NCBI RefSeq assembly: GCF_963678635.1
Contig: NC_087063.1
Coordinates: forward strand, 22,824,701 to 22,888,700
Direction: 5' to 3'
Length of the DNA: 64,000 bases
DNA from: Symsagittifera roscoffensis
Taxonomy: Eukaryota > Xenacoelomorpha > Acoela > Convolutidae
Under the pieces are notes generated by a model. It had not been told where the DNA came from and ran no database searches. It saw only the letters and a list, made by a program, of their open reading frames with translations. The position numbers and the translations under genes are program-made. Positions 11,868 to 24,300 of this stretch are shown here, in pieces (position 1 is the stretch's first letter; each line of letters opens with the position of its first letter).

Positions 11868-12309
11868 TGAACTGTAACTGTTGTCTGTACAATCTCATTC
11901 GCTCCTCTGGCGTCATATTTGAGTCGAACGATGCTGTCGGTTTTTGACTGGTCCTACTTGGCTGCTGTTGAGGCTGTTTTTGCCAGTACTCTCGGAAACC
12001 CGAAGGACCCGACAAATGTTCTCTTGATGTCGAGTCGCCTCGATTCATCGATGACATTGGGCTATTCTCATCCGTGCTATTTCCTGGCGAACTTGAACCG
12101 GGCTTAGGTTTGGGAGGAACTGGAGGTCTAGGTTTGTTCTGCGCGTTCTCACTTAGTGAGCTGTCCAGAAGACTATTTGAAGGATTGGATCGCAGGGAGT
12201 CTGATTCTGTGTTAGGCCTGTGTTCAGAGTAGGTGAGGTTTGGAGAGTCAAATTGCTGGGACAAAGATGGAGGTGGAGGTCTTAGAGGGGTCATACTCGA
12301 GCCAGTAGT
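11863..12309 (-). CDS. AFDN: afadin exon 24: proline-rich C terminus
   Basis: Contains LRPPPPSLSQQF and PRPPVPPKPKPG, candidate SH3 or profilin ligands, and ends TPEERMRLYRQQLQFK then TAA, matching the vertebrate tail LTFKERQRLFSQ. Acceptor TTTCAG. AATAAA overlaps the stop codon. Confidence 0.95.
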   Translation of the reverse strand, partial: TTGSSMTPLRPPPPSLSQQFDSPNLTYSEHRPNTESDSLRSNPSNSLLDSSLSENAQNKPRPPVPPKPKPGSSSPGNSTDENSPMSSMNRGDSTSREHLSGPSGFREYWQKQPQQQPSRTSQKPTASFDSNMTPEERMRLYRQQLQFK

Positions 12310-15300
12310 CTGAAACAAAGCCAACAGAAGGTTGGAAAAGAGCCAATGAACGCAATGAAACAGAAGTGTTTATTTTTGAAAAAACTTCGACTTTCAAAGA
12401 AAGAAATATATGGTTCCAACCCTCTCTGAATTTCAAGACAAAATTATCATTGACGCTTTTTTGATAAAATTTACTCAATTTGAGAAAACTGGACGAAAAA
12501 TAAAGTTTTTATTCCGCTGGGAAACCTAAAAATTAAATTCCACCTTCGAATCTAGAAGTCTTTCATGTTTTTTGCGCCACTTCCAAGTTCGTATTTGGAG
12601 AGGGCAATTTATCTAACGTTCAGCAGATGATTTTCATACATATCTGTAGTTATTAGAGTATTTTAGACTTTTTCTGGAAAAAAATTACCAAGACCTCTAT
12701 TAAGAGTTTTCACTACATTCATCGACTCTAATACAATAAAAAACAAGAAACTTTTTAATATCTTTAAAAATAGGAATTTATCAATTCTGTAGAAAGCTAA
12801 TAGGGAAACTAGAAGACAAGTACCGTTTTTTTCTTCATCGCAGAAAATAATCAGCACTTAACTTAGCAAAAACAATTTACAAATAGAAATAGCAATGCGA
12901 GAAAAGGAGACAGAAAAGAAAAGGCCATCCAGTAAATCCAAAAAATGAATTGAAAAAAAAACCTGAACTAAAAAGCTTCAAAATGATGTCTGAAGTGATG
13001 CTCTACTTGCATGAAACACACGTCCGGAAACAAAATTGACGGCGTTTGATGAAAACTCAAAACTTGAGTAAATTCCTGTAGAACCGAAAACATAAATGTT
13101 GTCATGAAAAACTTTGAACTATAATTTATACTCTAAGCTTTTTAAAACTTCGCGCATTTCGGAGGGAAGCATAAAAATTGCATTTTCCTTGAAACGACCC
13201 AAAATTAGGACACTAAGCCAATAAAATAAAATCCGAAATCATTTGGGTCGGAAAAAGTTTTTAAGCGAAGAAAACATAGCCAACAGACAGTTGGAAAAGA
13301 GTCAAGGAATGCAAGGAAGCAAAAAATAATGAATGTTTTTGAAAAACTTCAACTTTCGAGTTCCAAAGAAAAAAACATATGGCCATAATTTTTTTTCCAT
13401 TTCAACAACAAAGAGCAATTTGCATGAACAATTTTTGGTGACACTTTTTTGATAAAAATCAACCCAAACTAAGAACACCGGATCAATAAGTAAATTTTTT
13501 ATTCCACTGGAAATCTAAAAAAAAAACAGAATCCACTTTCGAAACTAGAAGTCAATCACGTTTTTTGTGACCTTAACTTTTTATTGCTAATCGATAGTGG
13601 AATTTGATTTCTTTTAATCAAAGGACATGTAATCAAAAAAATTTAAATCACGATTGCCCCGAATGACACTCACATTGTACCAACAAAGAAAAGTTCAAGC
13701 GTAAAATTAGCATTACAAAACTAAGCCTTAATTAAACCGAGAATTTTAGGGTAGACGCTCTTTGAGCCGAAAAGACGATGTCATAAAAACTTGAGCTATA
13801 AACAATCTTGAATCAAAGTTATTTTAGAATGAAAATCTATTATCTTGAAATATTTTACAACAGATACTTCGGTCGACTGATCTATGAATTTCTTTTTATG
13901 CGCCAATATATACTAATACTGAGGGATGGAGCACCCCAAAAAACGCGATATTTTTAATCAAAACCTTTTGCAGAAAAAAATACTGCGGCGCAGAATTTTT
14001 TACCCCAATTGAGAGCACAGAAGCTGTATTAGATGGGCGTAGAAAAACCTGAGAAAAACCTTGATCCGCCCAGTATATAGCTAAATTTTTTTTTTCACAA
14101 CGCTTTTATCCCCCCTTGACTCTAAATCTTAGCTTATCCACGTCTGCTTATACTGTTGCTCCTTCTCACTTTGTTCTGCGCATGAAGCGGCGGGGGCGGA
14201 CTGTTGGGCTGAGTAGTGTTAAGGTTGAGGTTCCTCATCTGGAGTCTCTCCAGTTCCCTCTGCCACCTCATCTCCTCAACTCTCCTCTGTCTCTCCTTCT
14301 CCCTCTCCATCTCCTTCTCCAACTGGTAACTCTCCATTTCTTGTCTCTACACACAAATTATAATTTTAAACACAGCCCACAGACAGTTGGAAAAGAGTCA
14401 ATGAACGCAGGTAAACAGAAAAGAAAGTCAACTTTCGAAAATTATTGAATTAAGAAACAGATGCCCTTTCAGTTCTATGAATTACTAGAACAATTTATGA
14501 AACACTACTTTGATAAAACCAAACCCAGTTTGAGAAAACTGGACCATTAAGTAAATTTTTCATTCCGCTGCGAAATCTGAATATTAAAATCCACATTCGA
14601 AACTAGAAGTCGATCACAATTTTTGTGACCTTTACACTTTTGCTGCTCGATAGTGCAATTTGTCTTCCTTTCAACAGAGGAAATGAACTGAGCTGAAGAA
14701 AAAGTAAACATAAGTCAAACAGCGAAAAAGTGAATTTGAGCCTGAACAAAAATCTTCCGCATCTGTATGGGAGTCTGAACTATGTTCATCGACACTTAAT
14801 ACTAATAACATTTTTCAGGTTTTTACATAAAAAAAGAGTATAATTGCCATCCCACTTCCAAGACAGAGAACGTCATTAGACAAAATTACGTGCTTTCAAA
14901 CTTCTTAAGAATAATTATCAATTTAAAGAAAAAGTTTCCAGTGCTTCACTAAACCACGAGGTCAATTTTGAGAACTTAGCTAGCATCAATTCTACTAGCG
15001 ATGCAACTACGTCTACAAAAACTTAACACGGTTGTCTTCGATAATGTTCAATTTGAGGAAAAAAAATCGAGAAGTCAATCACAAGCGTTAATTAAGCATC
15101 CAGGAAAATTTATCGAGCGGCAACTAAACCGAACATTCTTGGCTGGACTCATTTGTTGAACTGTAAGCAAAACTTGCCCTGAAAAAGCTCAGTTTTGAAA
15201 CCCGGGAAACACAGAAGGATAAAATTATTTCCTCTTCAAACAATGCAATATAAGGTGACTAAATCGATATAATTGGGTAATTGAATTCGAATATATTTCA

Positions 15301-18300
15301 GCCAAAAATCTTTTAAATAAAAATAAACAAAAGTACAGAAAAAAATTCTAACAGACATTTACAAATGGAGAGCAAAAGAATGATCATTTTTCTCAAAAAA
15401 AATTACACGTCTGTTTAAAAAAATATATATCAAGTTTTTTCAGAAGTTTTGTTCCCACCGCTGAAATTGGGGAGGAACTTAGTCTTCGGGTGTTTTTTTA
15501 AAAAAAAACTTTCATGCAAAATGAGATACCACAAAAAATCATTAAAATGAGTCGAGTGATATATCATATTTAAATTCTTCAAGCCGTACTTCAAGCGATT
15601 TATGAAACTTCCAAAAGTTAACTCATTATCGAAAAACCGGTTTGAAAATTCAGCTTGTTGATCTAAATTTGAATGAGTAAAGCTAGCGAATAACGTTTTT
15701 CAAAAAGAAATTGGTTTTTAAAACCGCAAAAAACATAGTTCTACCAAAAAAAACTGGCTTTTGAAGATCCATGTAAGGCTGCGCTGGGACTTCAAAGTTG
15801 AAAAATTCTATGACAATGTGTGAAAAAATAAATTTTTTTATTATGCTATTCCTTTTGAAGACAACTAAATGTCACTATTGAGTGATTGACTTAAATTCTA
15901 AGCTTCATCCTCTACCCTCATTATAGTATTATACATAAAACAGCACAATTTTTTACGGAGATGAATCATTATACATAAAACTGCACAATTTTTTTACGGA
16001 GATGAATCTACACTTCGCTAGCGAAAAACGCCAAGATATAGGTTTAAAAGACTAAAAAAGAGAAAACAGCCGATGAGTTTGGATAATAAATTCCCTCTGT
16101 GGAAGGCCCTACACAGTAGAAAGTTTTCCACTAGAATGCCCCTACACAATTGTGCCACTGACGCTTATAGAAATGCAAGAAAATCAAGACAGCGGCAAAA
16201 AGATTTTCTAAATGCACTAAAACATAAATTTTGCAAGCAATTATTTGGAATATAAACATAGCCAACAGAAAGTTGGAAAAGAGTCAATGGACTCAAGTGA
16301 ACTCAAGTTTCAAATTATTTACAAAAAAAATCTCATTCTTCAAAAAAATGGATGGCCCTAAAGCTCTTTGAATTTACAGAACAATTTATGATTAAGACTT
16401 TTATGATAAATTATATGAAATCTGAAATTTAAATTCAACTTTCGAAACAGAAGTCGATTCCGTTTTTCGTGGGATTTACACTTTCGATATAGTGAAGAAA
16501 TGAGCTGAACTCAAAAAGAAATCAAAAGTTAAACAGGAAATAATCAAACCGCGAAAAAGTAAATTTTAAAACATTTCAAGACAAAAAACATCAGGACCTA
16601 TATAAGAGTCTGAACTACGTTCGCCAACTCTTACTAAACTCAAGGCAAGCACACTAATTTGGCATGTAATGAATTGAACAGTACAAAGCCAAATGTACAA
16701 AATAAGCATTTCAAATTGTTCGCGAAATATACTGCGCTGGAAAATAGCTTGGAGTTTTTACACAATCGATAAATGCAAAAAAGATCTCTAAACAGGCAAA
16801 ACAAAGTGAAATAAGGAAAAGATTTAAAATACACCTTGCAAATTTTTTTTAGATTAGTAGTACCACGTTCTCACATCTGCTCCGAAACCGATTATAAATT
16901 AAAACACTAGCTACCAATAAAACAGCTACATTTGCTATCAAATTTGAAAAAGTTGAATAATTAAGTAAAATGAAAACTAAGTTTGCTGGGAAGTCTGAAA
17001 ATTAAATTGATCACGTTTTTTTTGTAATCTTTACACTTTCGCTGTTCGATAGTGGATTTTGCCTTCCTTTTAACAAAGCTACGGAAGAGTTAAGTAGGGG
17101 ATTAACCGTTTATTTAAAAGCAAACTACTACTCGTTCTTTCAATTGAAGTCTTCGTCTGAGATTTGGCTGGGTAGTTCTAGAAAAAGAGAAAATGACCGA
17201 AATCCATATCCTTTTCTCTGCTAAAGCATGGGAATAGTCTGCTTTCCCTACCCTAATTTTTAGATTGAACCTTTAATAATAAGATTTAGCAAGTAGGTTT
17301 CGAGAAAACGGTAAGAATTATCAGTTTTTCTACCAAAAAATCAAGGTAAAACCGATTAAGTAAGAAAAATCTAAGCACCATGTTACTTTTGATGAACACT
17401 CAACCTCTGAATCATCAGGTGAGTTTTTGAAGAAAAAAAATCCACCAAACTGGCAAAATTTCAAAAATTTGACATTTTCTAAGGCCATCTGTATTTTTTC
17501 AAAGCGCAGGGCATAGCCGCTAGCGCAGGTAATATTCGCATAACTGATTTTTTTTGTTCGGCTAAATCAATAATCTCAGATTTGGCAGAATAGTTTTTGA
17601 GAAAAGTCAAAACGTTTCAAAAATTAACCATTGTAAAAAATGATCTTGTTTGAGGCCAGAACTTTTTTCTACCGATATTGGGAAATAGCCACTTAAGAAG
17701 GGGAGATCACCAGAATTTGTTCTTTTGAACGAAAACTTCATCTCAGATTTGTGCATTTAATATTTGAGAACATAGCCAATCGAAGATTAGAAAGGAGTAA
17801 TGAGCGCAGAAAAAAAACACTGTTTTCGTTGAAAAAATCGCAACTTTCGAATTTCAGAGAAAAAAAATAGCTGTCCTTTAAGCTCTTTGAATTTCTAGAA
17901 CGATTTATGATTGGCGCTTTTTTGATAACATTAATCCAACTTGAGAAAACTGGACGAACAGGTAAAGTTTTTATTCAGCTGGAAATCTAAAAAAACCAGA
18001 CTGCTGAAAAAATGAAATTTAGGCCGATAAAAAAGATGAAAAGGGTGAAATTTCAACAAATCCAGCTGGTTAATTTACAACCAATTTGAAAAGCAAAACT
18101 CGATTCGGTCGGATTTTTAAAATGCTAAAAACAACTGCAGTTAAAAATAATAACAGCAAAAATAAACTATTCTTAGATGCAGCAACTAAGCCGACAAAAC
18201 ATAAGCAGACAAATAATAGGCCGAAACTTTTCTGAGCCGGAACAATCACCGTTTGAAAAAAAAATTGGTCCTGGTCAGATTCGAACCCACAACATTTGCC

Positions 18301-21300
18301 GTTCTAGGCGTATTCGTTACCACCAAGCTAAGCGTGCAAGATGAACTACAAAATTTGAATTATTCAAGAACCAAGGTTCCACCAGTTCAATGAATCCTGT
18401 GGTTAAAGTTGTTTACGTTGAAAAAAGTCTGGTACCCAAATGCATTACCTTTGCGATAAAAAAGCCTCTCGTATGTACTCACAGAACAGTTTTTCACTTC
18501 ACAACCACAGAAGAAAATGAATCGATTTACGAATCCAATTCTAATACTTAAAGACACCTAAAACTAGAGCCTTTCAATGGTTTAGGGAAAATAATACCAA
18601 AGAGAAAAATAACACCGGCGTCTGGTACAACTTTACTTCACAAACAAAGTAGACCATAGCCAATAGATGTATCGATGAGCTCAAATAAACATAAAAAATA
18701 CTAGTTTTTTTCTGATAAAATTAACCCAATTTGAAAAACTTGAATATTAAGTAAAATTAAAACTTTTATTTTGCTGGGAAGTCTGAAAATTAAACTCGAA
18801 AATAAAAACTGCTAACATTTTTTGTAGTCTTCAAACTTTCGCTGTTCGGTAGTGGATTTTGCCTTCGTTTTAACAAAGCTAGAGAACTGAAGTTGAAAAG
18901 AAACCAAAAAATAACCCCCAAAAAAACAGCCAATCGAAGTTTGGAAAAGAGTAAAGAACGCAAGTAAACATATAAAAAAACACTGACTTTCTTGAAAAAA
19001 TCTCAACTTTCGATTGTCAAAGAAAAAAAAAGATGCCATTCAAGCTCTTTGAATTTCTAGAACGATTTATGACCGGCGCTTTTCGTTAACATGTTTGAAA
19101 ACTGGATGGATCAACAGGTGAAGTTATTATTCCGCTGGAAATCTGAAAGTTAAATTCCACTTTCGAAATTTGAAATCGTTCATGTTTTTCGCGCGATTTG
19201 CACGTTCGTATTTGAAGAGTGCTTATTATGTCACTTTCAGCAGATGAGTTTCGATGAACTCAAAAAGTGCATAGTATACCTAAGTGCATTCATAAATGCT
19301 TCAATATTTATGAATGCACATCTGCAGTTATTAGAGACTTTTAAGACTTTTTCCTGAAAAAAAAAACAGCAAGACCAATATAAGAGTCTTCACTCTGTTC
19401 ATTACTCTTAATTAAATTCCACTTTCGAAACTAGAAATTACGTTTTTTCGCGCCATTTCCACGTTCGTATTTGGGGAGTGCTATTTTTATAATTTTGAGC
19501 AGATGAATTTCAAAAAGTGCATATATACCTAAGTTCATTCATAAGTGCATCAATATGTATGAATGCACATCTGTAGTTATTATACTTTTTCCTGAAAACA
19601 AAGTACAGTATTTTTTGAGAAAAAATGAAATGCGTGGCAAAAAAAAAACGAAAAACAAATCCCATACATTTTCCCAATAAATGTTTTTTCAAACAGGACT
19701 TAACACAAGCCAAAAATGAGGCAGCAACATATGCTATTAACTTGTTTATCCTTAAAAATGATTAAACTCAAATATACCAAAAGTGCCAACAAATGAGTAC
19801 TTTTATTTGCGACTTAGGTTAGGGAAAAAATCTCCGTAATAATACACTACGCTTGGTTTGTGTAAAAAAAATCATCGTAACAATACACTACGATTCGCTT
19901 ATGTAACTATTGGGCTGGTGTATGAAATAAATGGCTTTCTTCGGCCTATTAGATGAATTAAAGATGCGTCAACTGTGTTAATATTTATTAATTAAATATC
20001 AAAGCACATGTTATTAAATAGTGAATTCAGTCTACTGCTGTAAATGTGCCACCAATGCTGATACTAATATTTGCGACTTAGTTCTTAGTTTGGGGGGGGG
20101 GGTGGTGTTATAATATCACACTACGCTGCGCATGTGTATCAAAACTGATTTAGTTTTCTGTATGAATGTGGGTCGAACTTTCTGTGCTAGTGGCGCAGCA
20201 ACTGCCTAAGATTTACAGATTTTTGATAATCATACCCTCTGCAGGTATCTCTGTTTCTGTTCCTCCAGGTACTGGAACTGGTTCTCATTCGCAGTCTTAG
20301 CTGCCATACCAGACACTCCCTCTTGCCTTCTAGTTTCACTAGTGTTCTGCTGTTGAAGTCCATCTGAAGTCCAGCATACATTGTTATTAACCTACATGGT
20401 TCTTCGAGATTAAAAAAACAAATCATCAAATAATTAGTGCGATGCTGAAACTCAATACTCGAATTAAAACAAAAGGCCTGACTGGGAAGCCATCCATCAT
20501 TAAGAGAAACCTTCTGAATTAAAAGAAAGCTCCCGATATACAGAAAACGTTCGCCGAAAAATTATAGACATTTCTTCATTGAATTATTTTTGCTCGTAAC
20601 ATAGCTATTGGTATACCCCTTCGGAACCTAAACATCCCTCTTTCGTTTCACCTTTTCCAGAAGCTTGCCCGCGATGTGAGGGTTTACCCGTTCGCTCGAC
20701 TTACCATCGTCCCTTGGCACCGATGACATGGCTTCTATATCTGCCGCTCTCTGCTTGTTCTCCTGAATCTCAACAGTCAAGTCTCTCAACTTAGCCTGAG
20801 CGAGTAGGTTCCTGTTCTGTTCACTACTCAACGCCTTCGCTTCAAAGTTCATCTGAGCTTCTTGCATAAGAGAGTTGGTCTTCGAGATGTCCGAATGCAC
20901 TTGTTCGGCTGCAGATTTGCTGTCTAAATTGGTAAAACTTCGTATGTGATCACTAAATAAGAATTATCTTGAATTTCGACTTAAGCTGTCGCATCAATTT
21001 CGAAATCTAAATGTCGCCGTTTTATTATAAAACATTGCTGGAATAGAGTTGTAAGTCACATTTATCGCCGAAACCAATTAACTTAAGACATCGCGAAACT
21101 ACTCGGCTATTTTTCGACATTGAACTGTTGGTACACCACAATCTCTCCAAGCCAAAAAAATAGCTTTTCTCAGACCCCACACACCTAGAATAATGGCATC
21201 TCCATATTTATTTCTTTTTCACCAAAATTTATGTATTAGAAAAAATTGCACATAAAGTATACCAAAACCGAATAAACCGTTTTCAACACAAACATTTTGT

Positions 21301-24300
21301 TCCCATTGAACTGCTCAACTTAGCAGTACAACCGCGACCTAAACCACCCATCCCTCAATCCCGTCCTGCTTTGCGACTGCAGAGTATAAACAGATAGAAA
21401 CAAATAGACCATGCTTCGACAACAAGCTACTGAAATTCTGTGACGCTAGACAAAAACGTAAGTCGCACAAGGGCTCTGTATCGTCACCAAGATGACCTGG
21501 GAAAAGATTTGCACTGAAATTAGTTGTCTGACTCACATGCTCTAGCGTATGCCACATCCTCCGAGTCTTCCCTTCCTGCTGCAACCCCTCCAGTCCTGCC
21601 TCTCATCTGACCAGACCCTATGGAGCTGGATTTTTTAGACTCCTCCATTAGTCTCCTGTTGAACTCCAGGTCTAGTCTTTGCCTATCCAAGCGTTTCCTT
21701 TCTTCAACCGTCAATTCAGACTGTCTCGCTTCCAATTCACCAACTGAGTGCACCAGTTGTTCGTATCTGCAGCAATATTCACTGTTGCATGGAAATTAAC
21801 ACGCAAAAATATCAATTCCAACTCAAACTCGCACAGAAGCGAAACAAATTAACTAGGTAAGTTTGATTGGTTCATAATAATCAATCAGTTTCAATTATTA
21901 ACCTTCTAAATCAGGTCAAAAGATTCCTTCTCGTTTATTTCCCAAGCCTATTCGATTCATTAACTTCAGTTTCCTCGACGGACTATCAAAATTGTTGTTG
22001 AGTAATGAAAAAACTTATCGAACGAACAAACTATCGAAAATACCAACCTTATCTGATCTTCATTCATTCTTGCTTGCTGCGTCGTCTGCAGCGGTAAAGG
22101 CGGCGACTTCGAGTTCAGCACATCCGAGCGCCACGAGCTGTTGTCCGAGCTCGTATTCGGGTGCGAAGGCGACGACGAAGACATACTCAGAGACGAAGTT
22201 GCATTCACTGCTCTTAAATCTGTCCCCGAAGTATCCCCCGGAACACCACGATTATTTTGGTTCACTCTCCTATTTTCTCCTTCTTCGTACGAATTCATTA
22301 ATTGCTCTTGACGCCAACTTAGCGGCGGTTCCGGGAAATTATCTCCACTTCCTCTCATTTCTCCTTGCGAAATGGAGCTTCCTGTATGTCTATGCGAATC
22401 CGGTTGAATCTGGTATGGTCTTGGGAACTTCTGTTGGTTTGCTCGACTTGGGTTATACGATGCAGCTACAGTCGATGTTTCACTCTCCTGCCTGCGTTTA
22501 AATCCTCCATTCGGAAAACTCGGATTATGAACTTGGTTCCCGTTCTGAGGAGGCGTATTCAATATTGGGTTTACTTCAGCTTGAATCATATTTGCGTTAC
22601 GATTACCTGTATTTCGGTCTCCAACTGATACATCTCGACTTCTTTGAGAGCTATGAGTGGCCTGGTTATCGGAAATTCCGTTATTAACACGACGTCGACG
22701 TTCCATTGAGTTGTACTTCCCGTTCGGAACCTCATTAACTCGTGGGTTGTCGTTACTTTTCTGAATGTATCTTCCGCCTCGTGGGAGAGTAGCGGCTGCG
22801 TAGTCCATAACTTTCTGACTTTTGTCATCAATTCCGGGGCCACCTTGTCGTCGGTTTTCGGCTAATTTCTGGGCGTCATTAATGGTCGAATAAGGGTGGT
22901 TGACTTGAATGTTATCCACTCGATTCGGTTGCGAGTTATCAAATGATCCTCTGCGTCTGATGTTTCCATTTTGAGGCTGGCCTTGGAATGGCTCGTATGA
23001 CGACTTAGTCCTGCCTGCTGAGGCGTCGCGAATACCTCTGTTGGAAGGCTGCGACTCTAAAAAAATCAACATATATTAAACTCAATTCAGAGATCCTCGC
23101 ACATCGGCTTGATCAAATGAACTCAAATACCATCAAAAAAATTTTGCTGATCTGTAAATTTAACGCACAAAAACTGCGACTCTTAGTTTTTTCTCAAGGT
23201 CCTTCAGCTTTTTCATATCCCACCACCACCCCTGCAGCAACATAGCATGGCTTATAATATTGGGTGACACTCCATCAATGAAATGATTTTAACGTAAAAC
23301 CAATTTCCAAAAAATGAATAGAACTGGGTACATGGACAGCACGTCAGGAAAAGAACGTAAGAAAATGTGGTCACGGAAAAAATAGCTATATAAATGCCTT
23401 GAGAGCTGCTTGCACGAACTCAACGATTCTACACGAGCTTCTCTTCGCAAACACTAGCGAGAACAGGACAAAAGCAGCTCTAAAAAATGCAATTATAAAA
23501 AGTAACCCACAGATGGCGGCCTAGAGATAACAAGCCTCACGCACTAACCACCGAGCCACGGACGCTTAATTGATCACAAACACCAGCCACAAATTAAGCA
23601 GAGAACAAATGCTCTAAAATTTTCAGGCTACAGATCGTGATTATAGCAAAAGTGCCACCAAATAAGTGAACACTTTTAATGAATACTTTTATTTGCGAGC
23701 TAGGCTAGAAAAAAAGAAGGTTCGTCGTTATACACTATGCTGATCACAAGTGTAATTACTGATGTGTGTGCCAATATAAACTGACCTCTGGTGATATTAG
23801 GCGGCTGCATCTGCGAAGGGATCTGCTGTTGAGTTGGGTAAGTTGTCTTCACCACATGCAGTCTGACTGTCTGTCCTGTTTGGGTTAATATTCGGGCAGC
23901 ATCTTCTCTCGTCAGGTTCCGGAGACTGTGCTGGTCCACTTGCACTATCTGGTCACCCGCAGTGACACGACCGTCCTAAACATAAGATCTGCTTATAATC
24001 GCTGATTATAAAATCGATGAGAGTTTTCTACAAATGATCTACTTCTAATTATTTTTTGAACTTAGAGATCTGCGTATAATCGCTGATTATAATATAGATG
24101 AGTTTTTATAACCTACGACTTCTAATTATTATAGACAGTTTTAAATTTAGCTTTAGACAAAAACGCCGTACCACAGACTGTTCCGACTATTCATGTGCCA
24201 AAAATAAAACGAAAAAACCGACCCTGCTAAGTCTGACATTCAGGTTTCAACCTAAAGAACAGGTTGCGGGAATCACTTTCTGCTACTAGAAGAATTATCT

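Noticed and set aside
14116-14448. Plus-strand open frame of 110 codons
   Set aside because: It is the opposite-strand shadow of the charged-helix exon of afadin (14170-14346).
18268-18345. Functional tRNA gene
   Set aside because: Box A and box B are present, but several similar degenerate copies exist with shared long flanks and no clean cloverleaf, so it is a dispersed tRNA-derived core.
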